Below are positions 39,701 to 48,700 of a stretch of DNA of 64,000 nt, in pieces. A model generated the notes under the pieces. It was not told where the DNA came from. It ran no database searches and worked only from the letters and a program-made list of their open reading frames with translations. Each line of letters begins with the position of its first letter. The first letter of the stretch is position 1. Position numbers and translations under genes: made by a program. The DNA is from Tenodera sinensis (Eukaryota; Arthropoda; Insecta; Mantodea; Mantidae), in contig CM060964.1 of the NCBI GenBank assembly GCA_030765045.1, forward strand, positions 146,911,565 through 146,975,564, written 5' to 3'.

Positions 39701-42700
39701 GAAACAGTTATACCGCTGTGATTCGGTCATATGTACTATAATGTACTGTGCTGTAAAATGCTAATTGTTGAGTTTAAGAAAGATTTAGTAGTACATCACG
39801 CGGTGCTGACGCTATAAATAGTGCCAGAAGAAAGCATTGACCTTGATCCCTACTGTCACTACACTTCCCTCAATCTTCAGTTTTCTTACTGTTTTCAAAC
39901 AGCAGGCACCATTAAGTTATCATGTGTGTTTCAAACAGATTGTTTTTGTGTCTTATAAAAGTGTTTGAGAGTGTAATTCAGGGTAGAAATTTAAAATGAC
40001 ATCAAAGTGAAAGAAGGTCATGGTTTCAATGGATAAAAAGTTGGATACTATTAATTGAATTAGTAAAAGAGAAACATTGAAGAAAATAGCTGCTGAATTG
40101 GGAGTTGGGACTTTTTAATGTCTTTTAAATAATTCATACTATGTACTGTACATAATTTTGTTACAAGACAGTTTTTTATCGTCACAAATGGCAAGTCTGC
40201 TTATTTAAGGATGTAAGAATTTTGTTTTACTTATTACCCATATAACCCAGATTATCTGAATTTTCGGTTTCCCAGATTGCCTTTGGTTCCTGTTACTCTG
40301 GATAAATGAGGTTTTACTGTATGTGGTAGAGAAAGTAAAAATGCACTTTTTGGATTTGGAGGGCCTCAAAACATATTTCTAGTGAATTCTTATTATAACA
40401 TTTTTGGATGGAATGCAATAGTTTCTCTACCTACCAGGTAGATCAAGTAAAAATAATAAGTACTGAAAAATTCAAACCAGTAGCAAGGAATGTATCATAA
40501 ATGGTTGAAATAAATGGTGTTTTAAAGAGATCTCCATTTTTTGAGGAGTAAGTTGTTGCTTTTCTTTTTTCTTTAGTATCTCGTACAGTTATCAGTTATA
40601 CAAAAGTATACAGAGTTGTTTCTAAATAAAGGGGATATGAATGAAGATATATATTTAATTAGTTATTTACACGTCTGAAACGTGATGATTTAATCAAAAT
40701 TCATTAGCCATTTTTGAGAAAATAAAGAATAACAAAAGGTTTTACAGTAAAGGGTAGTTGGAAGTGGGAGATTTTCTTGAAAATTGTCACACTGCATTCT
40801 TGAAAGGTACTTAGTTATACACTAGTTCAGTATTTATCCAAAGGTTTATTTTTGCATTGTTCTTCAGTCATATACACTGACCTTTTTCCAAAAAGACTTT
40901 TGTTTATTTAGGGGACCTCAAAACATTTATTTGTGGTGGAACACAATGCTTCCTCTACCTAATAGGTACATGCTAGAGAAAGTAATGAAATGTCTTCTAA
41001 ATGCTAAAAGTTGGCGTTTTTAAATCCCCTTAATTTTGAGGACTTTCAAATATTTAAACTCAGAATTGTTGTTCAGCTTTCACATTAGATATGTCAAAGA
41101 TGCTTTATAATTTTTTCAGGCCTGTAGTATACATTTATGAGGGCAAATAAATGTTTATTCTTTTTGTTGCTCAAAACCCTTACAATGATTTAAATACTAT
41201 TAAATAATATCATTGAAACTCAAAGGTGTAAATACCAATAATAAGATGTTATTATATATAAATTCTCTAGCCTAAAAGATGAAATAGTTGGCCTAAACGG
41301 TTACCCTTATCGGAAGAGAGGAAGAACTTATTTGTATATGTATTAGAAGAAAATAAAATGAGTGGGCTACAGCATTACTGATGCTGTTTCTATATGATGT
41401 TGCAATTTGGTCAAGGAGCATAGAAGTTCAAGGTCTACTTAGGATATATCAATTTGAGCATAAATTAGGTACACCACAGAAATATTAGACTGACATCTGC
41501 TGAGTAAAATGGTTTATAATTTTTATTTTGTCTGTTTATGTAGCAGAAAATGTCTATACTTTATCCATCTTGATTAATTTCAAGAAAACACAAGAAATAG
41601 CAGGTAGGTTCTAACTGTATAGAAAATTTGTAGCAAGATTTTCTTCTCTTTATAGTCGAGCAATACAATGCTACCTTGTAAATCAGTATGGAAAGGATGA
41701 TTCTCTCTATCCAAAGGATCCTAAGAAACGTGCACTTGTGGATCAGCGACTGTACTTTGATATTGGCACTCTATATCAACGGTTTGGTGATTATTATGTA
41801 AGTTACTATTTCTGAAATGTGTGCATGTCTGATAAGTAACAATATTACATTTTAAGTCTCTACCATAATCATTATTTGTTGCACTCAGCACTTGCTACAC
41901 ATAATCATGGCAAGGTCAAGTAGTCTTTTGTCTAAACCACCAGCATTTCATTCAGCCTGCATGTAAACATTGTCCAATGAAACAGCTACTACAGAATACT
42001 TTTGAGCGCTACTGTAGAGACAAATACCAATTAAATAAACTCTGAAAAATCATAACTACAGTACTAGAAATAGAAATGACTATAATATAGTCATAAATTA
42101 TAACCTTTTTGAAAGGAGTCCAGACTATAAATGAACTATATTCTACAATTAACTTCCAAAGAAATAATCAATAACAAATGTAAATAAATTCAAGAAAAAA
42201 AGTATATAAATGTATAAGGAAGGCATTTATTTGTTTCATACTGTATAACTGATGTATTTCTGTTTGTAATGTACATAAACATACATAATTGTAATTCTAC
42301 ACTAACAATGTCTAAGAGGTTTTTATAACTTCCAAGGCTTCCCTAAATTTTCAGCAGAATTGAATGTGGTTATAACATCTGGATACATGGTCACAACTTG
42401 ACTTATCCACATAAGAAAAACTTTAAATTTTCAGGACATAAGAGGTAAAATCAGGACTGAAAAATTCAATGTCATAGCTTCCACTTCATGAGTGACTGCT
42501 CTAACCGCTGAGCTACGATACCCAACTTGCCCGGCTATGGCATTGCATTTTTCAGTCCTGGTTCTACCTCTCAAACATTGCCCACATACAGCTTGTGTGT
42601 TAAAAATTCCAGCAGTAAGCTGGTTGGTATACAAAAATAACAATTTTCAGGACATGTTTCAAACATCCTCAGTTGCCATCAACTGCAGATTCACAGACTT

Positions 42701-45700
42701 TCTGCACAGACTTTCTAGGTTTTATGTATTTGGTGATCAAAATTGGTTCACAGGGTGCATCAAAGTTTGAGTGAATCTTTATTCTTCACCAATGTCTGTA
42801 TTAACCAGAACAACTTCACATTTAGAGATACATATTGCAGGCAAACAAAGGGCCTAGCAATTGGCAACCTGTTCTCCCTCTTTCTAGCAAGTTTATTTAT
42901 GAGCCACATAGAAATATGGATCACAGGATATCTTCCCACATATATTCGCAATATGGTATAGATATGAGGATGGTGTTTATGTCACAATAAAAAGGAATAT
43001 GGTAGTCAATGCTATGAAGTTAACCAAATTTCCACGATAGCTGTGTCATATACACTCATATTGAATATGTCAGTTGGACACAAAAGTAATCCATAGTAAA
43101 AACAGGATAGAATTTGGGATAGGGAAGTCGCACAACTACTTCAATAACAATTACAAGCCAGCAACACAAGAAACAGGTCACTTTAAATTCCCTAGCACTC
43201 AGATTGATAAATGTGCCCTTGAACAAGAAATAACATGATCAAGAATATCAAAAAATGATCAACAAAGCAGCAACAAATGGTTTCTCAAGAGACGTAAAGT
43301 ATTAGAAAAGACAAGGTCAGAGACAGAAGCTAGTAAAAATACCATAACAGTTATCTCCTCCATGCTCTAAGGAAAGGTTCACATACTATTCATGGCCAAC
43401 AATCAATCTTGGAAGTTCAAAGAAATTAACATCACAATAATTTAACTAAATAAATTCTTCTTCTCAAACCTATTTCAAACAGAAAATGAGACAAATTCTG
43501 GCCAACAAAAACCAGGTATATATGAAAATGTATTAATAGGGGAAACTAAAAGGAACCTAGAAACAGGATTAAAAAACATAATTGACATATTAAGTACAAA
43601 CTGTAAAGTCTGCCTTAGCCTTTCACATTTGGCAAGAAAACCCTGCTTCAAGGAGGAATGATAGCTGAGTCATCCAAAAACCTATAGAACTAACCATTTG
43701 AGAGATGATTACTTATTGTGAAGAATAAATTCACTTATAAACTCGGGTATACCCAGTGAATTGGATCTTGTCACCAAATACATAAAATCAAGGAAACACT
43801 CTGTTAGGAAGTGAATGAATGGGCAGTAAATTGCAGCCAAGGATAAAGGCACATTATCTTTAAAACAGGTCACGCAAATTGAAATGTTTTTTTCCCTAAA
43901 ATAGTAAAGTTGTGATTATTTTAGTTATTTTGAGTTCAGTCATTGTACTTCCAAAAAAAGTAATTTATAATTAAATGTTATCACTTTAAAATGTACTAAA
44001 TTTAGTTAGTAAATAATTAACAATAAAGATAGATGAAATTGTTTTTTAGGCAAAATACAGATAAAGCTTTCCTATTTTCCAGAGTTTAGGATCTGTAATT
44101 TAATGGTATAAGCAGAGCATGTATTTAAATTTCAGTACCCAATCATGTTTGCTGGTGCAACACCAGATCCAGAGAAATACAAGAAAATTGAAGAAGTTTA
44201 TCAGTTCTTGGATAAATTCCTAGAGGGTCAACAATGGGTAGCAGGAGATAATTTGACAATTGCAGATCATGCTATTGCTTCAACAGTTTCAACAGCAGAG
44301 GTAATAACTCATTCAGGAACCAAAGGAAACATTGGAATATGCTGTTTTTGATAGGTTTAATTGTATGAAATCCAATCAATATTTTGTGTATTTAGGTGCT
44401 TGGTGTGTAAACTTAATAGAACATCTTTAGGGAGGTTTGTTTGTGATCTATGGTAACAAACTTAGACACCCCATAAATTATGAAAAACCACGCCTCCACC
44501 AGCAGTAATGGTTTGTCTGGCAGCCCTGAGCTCAGGCTATTGCTCTGCAGCACAGCTTCCACTAGAGCAAACAACTATAAAGTACAAGGAGGTCCAATTT
44601 ATTCCATTCCTCATGGCAGGCTTTTCAGAGAAAGCCACAGTTTGAGGTCGTCTGCTTATGAGGGCCATTTTCAGTAACCCAGACACACAATAATCCATCT
44701 GCGCTGCATCAGGTGACTTAACAAGGATATCTGATAAGTAACTACATATGAAAACATTTAGCCTTATACCACTGAACTAGGGGAATTAAGTTGTCAATAA
44801 TATTTCTGGTTCTAAAGTTCTCTTTTTTTCTGTAAAGAAGATGAAACAAAATTTACATGAAAATTTTGAAGCAACATTCCCAATTTATAAAAATGTATTA
44901 TACTTAAAAATATAGCTATAGTGCAGTTTGTCTAATAGCTTATATCACACAAGTGTGCAAAATTTGAGCCTTCTAGGTTTTATAGTTTTGAGAAAAAAGA
45001 TTATGTGTTACAAAATGTACTTCTGAGATAACCACGGTTGAAAATAACTTCAAAGATATGCCTTATGTTAGTGCATTCTAGGGGAGTAGACATCATTAGC
45101 TGCATCTCATGTTACATCCTGGTTTGCAGTTTTATTTCTTTTGACACAGGACTACGAAAATTAAGCTTGCACCTTTGCACCTTTCAGCAGAAAATTATTT
45201 TAAGAAATACTTGATATTAAAAGTTTCAGCAAAAATGTGCATGGATTTGAATGTTTTAAAGAAATGAACTGCCAATTTGAATGTTTTTTTGAAGCATTAA
45301 GCATTTTAAATGACCAATAAACCATGTATATTCTAAATCAGAAAGAATCACAGAATTTTTTTTTCTGTTAAAAACAGAAAATGCCAATTTTTGTCATTTT
45401 ATGGTACCCTTCTTAAACAAGATAGATAGTGCCATTTTGAAACTAAAACCAAAAACAGAATTGTGCATAGATATGCATTTCAAACTACCCTAGATATTTT
45501 ATTTGTATTAGATTGTAAGGTAAGATACATTTTTATATTCATATACTGCAAAGTTTGTGTTTTCATATTTTCTATCTGATGTCCCTGCAGAAATGGATTA
45601 ATGAGATTCCACAGAATGTACAAATGTCCACTCTCTAAATTTCCAAACCACACAAACACTGCCCATTGCTGTTGCTGGCATACAGGCTGTTTGGGGTATA

Positions 45701-48700
45701 GGGCAGAAAGTTTGATAATTGGTACCTTAGTATGTATTCACTTCAGTGTGTTGGTTGTTTTTTCTCTTGTAACAGTTTACCCACAAATCAGTCACTACAT
45801 GGTCGTAGCTGCACTGCAAAATGAACAATGCTTGACCTACTGGCCTAGGTAATGTGAAGTCACTGGCCTTGCAGAAAGCATTCAAACTCAGTTCCAATAC
45901 AGCATTCGTTACTGCAGTCTGTTCACTGTGTTACACCTTCTATCCGTGCCTTCTCAGAGGTACTAATCAACCTGAAAACATATTAGTCTTAAGTTATAGG
46001 TCCACAAAGGAAGCAAATATTTATGTAATATTGTTCATTACTGTCTGTCTGTCCTGTGATGACCCTTGGCTGCTGCCCGGCCACTGGATCCCCCACCTCT
46101 GCCCATTATAGGTGTCATGAGCAGGGTCCAGTGGTGGAGATTGGAACATGGTCAGCACCCCGAGCCCTCCCAGCCAGTATATGAGGTCTTTGTAGGAGGT
46201 GATCACACAGAGGAACCAGGATGGGTGATCAGCCCGAAGTCTGGTGTGAGAGCGAGGAGGTGGATGATATGAAATGATGGCAAAAAATGATAGGAAAGGT
46301 GATGATGGAGCAATTAGTGGAATGATGGTGGCGGAAACTGGAAAATCCAGAAAAAACCCACCCCTGCGCCAGTGTGTCCACCACACATCCCACATGTGGA
46401 CACCTGGGATCAAACCCAGGTCACTTTGGTGACAGTCAAACGATCTAACTGCACGGCCACGGTGCAGCCTATTGTTCATTACATTGTCCTCAATTACCAG
46501 TACAAATATCTGCATGTATACCCCTAACAGTCTCATGTATTACTGTTGCTCTGTAATGACAGTTCTACAAATTTGTGTATGTTAGCACTTATTGACAAGT
46601 ATCTATTTCATAAAGTAGTAGTAACTTAAATAACTAACATACCTATTTGTACTACATTGTTTCTTACTGATAAATAAAGGCCAGAGCCATGTGCGTTTTT
46701 CCATAGGTACACTGCACATGGACTTTAGTGTTATCGCTCACGCATGTAAATAACTGCAGGTAGGTTCAGCCTGACCAGGAAAACTGCCTCACTGCAGCAC
46801 AACCTACAAGCATCATAAACTATGTATTTTTGAATTGCACTTAAACGCTTATACATACTGCTATTCATTAACTATAATATCGTCACAGAGTGCATTATAC
46901 TGGATTACATGTACGTTCGTAAATTATTAAATGTGAAATTTTGACGCCTATCACTGAAGCAGTTTTTAAACAGTGAAAAACTTCTTTCTATGTCACACAA
47001 TGTCAGAGGTGCAAATGTAAAGAATTCCACTCTGTCGTCTGGCAAGTTTTCCTTCTTACTCATTTTCAAAATTTTGCACATAGCTTGATAACCAATATTT
47101 TTTGTTTACGACTTTCTGGAATTTAGCTTTCACCTTTTCGATACCTGGCACAAGAGGTATCCTATTATTTGAATCAGCTAAGGCTTCTATTAAGTTTATG
47201 CTCTTGGACATTTCCAAACCCAATTTTTCTAATTGCTTAATAGCTTTGGGCAACACTGCAAAATTGTTGGATATATACTGAAGATTTTCAGATAGCTCAT
47301 GCGATATCAGAGACTTCAGTTACAATAGCAGACGAATCTGCATCACATAGAGCGCTAACAACATTTACAACTTCATTGTAATGCACCGCATAATATGTGA
47401 TGGCCTCTATCCAAGTACTCCATCTTGTAATTATTGGCGTCTGCATACACTTGCAAGGCAATGCTTCACTAGTTCACAGAGTACCACAATGCGTTGTTTT
47501 CGACTCTTTCTTCAATAGTGGCAGTTGTTTACACATTTGATGGCCATGTTGTACTTCTGATGTCCTTCATACTCTGTGTCTAGCTTACCTGTATCGCATG
47601 TGAGCGCACATTCCTCCGGCCTTTACTGATAAATATTACACAGGTTTAGTGGGAAGAAGAAATATTCATTATAAGGATTTTGTTCTTTTTCACACCACTA
47701 CTGGAACCTATTTCATAAAGCTTTATTAAAAATTACAAGCAGTATGAATTTCTATGTAATAAAGAAAACTTTGGTACTTGTGACTTGGCTGCATTTCTGA
47801 AAAAGTGTTAAATGTTAATGATAGAGGAGTTTTAGACCAGGTACACATATGACCATATAGTTCATGAAGTGGTTGCCATGATGAACCTTAAAAGCCACTT
47901 CATAATCTTTGGGGGCATCATTGTTAATAAGAATATAATAAACACCACCTATGATGTTTGGCATCCTTGCCAAATTGTAAAATTAAGCTAGAACATCATA
48001 AATACGTTCAGGCCAATTCATAACTTGGAGAAACATTACAACCTTGTAACATGATGTACAATATGACAAACACTTGCTGGAGAAACAGCATGGATGTCAC
48101 TTATTGTATGGTACTGCCCCCAGACCCAACCCAGTGAAGGGCAATATGCAACTGTTCTTTGGGTAGTATAGCTCTTTTATACTGACTAGGGTATTGCAGA
48201 AACTGTGCAATGTTAAACAGCAGGACGTGCATTTTTTTACACTCATAAATAATTATCACACGAGTTTTATGTCATATATTCTAACCTTATAAATATCTTT
48301 AAGTCATTAGAGTGTCTTTTTAACACTTATACAATACTAAGAATGCTTGTGAAACTTTTATTCCTTTGACAAGAACTCATGCTAATGGAGTAAGCCCAAA
48401 TCACTCAGTAAAAATTGACTTTTGATTCACTGTTATACAAAATCACATGTTTGTAGTTTACAGCTTGTGGATTGTAATTTGTAAGCCTTATGAAACAGGT
48501 TCTTAGTAGACAGGCATTTTACATTTATTATATTGTTTTAGCATTTTAAACAGCACATTTGTCTTATTCTTCTTGTCAATTATGAGTGTTTTGGTGACCA
48601 TGTTGTTCAGTGTATACAGAATGATACTTTGATATGTTCTGTGGTGAAATAATTTAAAATCCATTTAGTGCTAGCATAAAAGCCAGTCTAAAGTCTCTTT

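Larger units (their letters stand above)
35452..40319 (+). mobile_element. Tigger/pogo-type non-autonomous element split by a LINE
   Basis: The left end CAGTAAAACCTTGTTTATCC and the reverse complement of the right end, CAGTAAAACCTCATTTATCC, are Tigger-type terminal repeats. TA follows on the right (40320-40321); the left TA is lost. Without the LINE (35658-39728) the element is about 0.8 kb. At 39996-40107 it keeps a transposase start: MTSK, KKVMVSMDKKLDTIN and ISKRETLKKIAAELGVG, the pogo/CENP-B helix-turn-helix. Two in-frame TGA codons stand where Arg is expected (K-R-K and N-R-I), consistent with CGA to TGA decay. The catalytic domain is absent. Confidence 0.8.

Noticed and set aside
46605..47720. 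'ctatttcataaag' at about 46605 and 47708 as a target duplication around the hAT relic
   Set aside because: 13 bases is too long for hAT, no inverted ends lie beside it, and AT-rich matches of this size are expected by chance.
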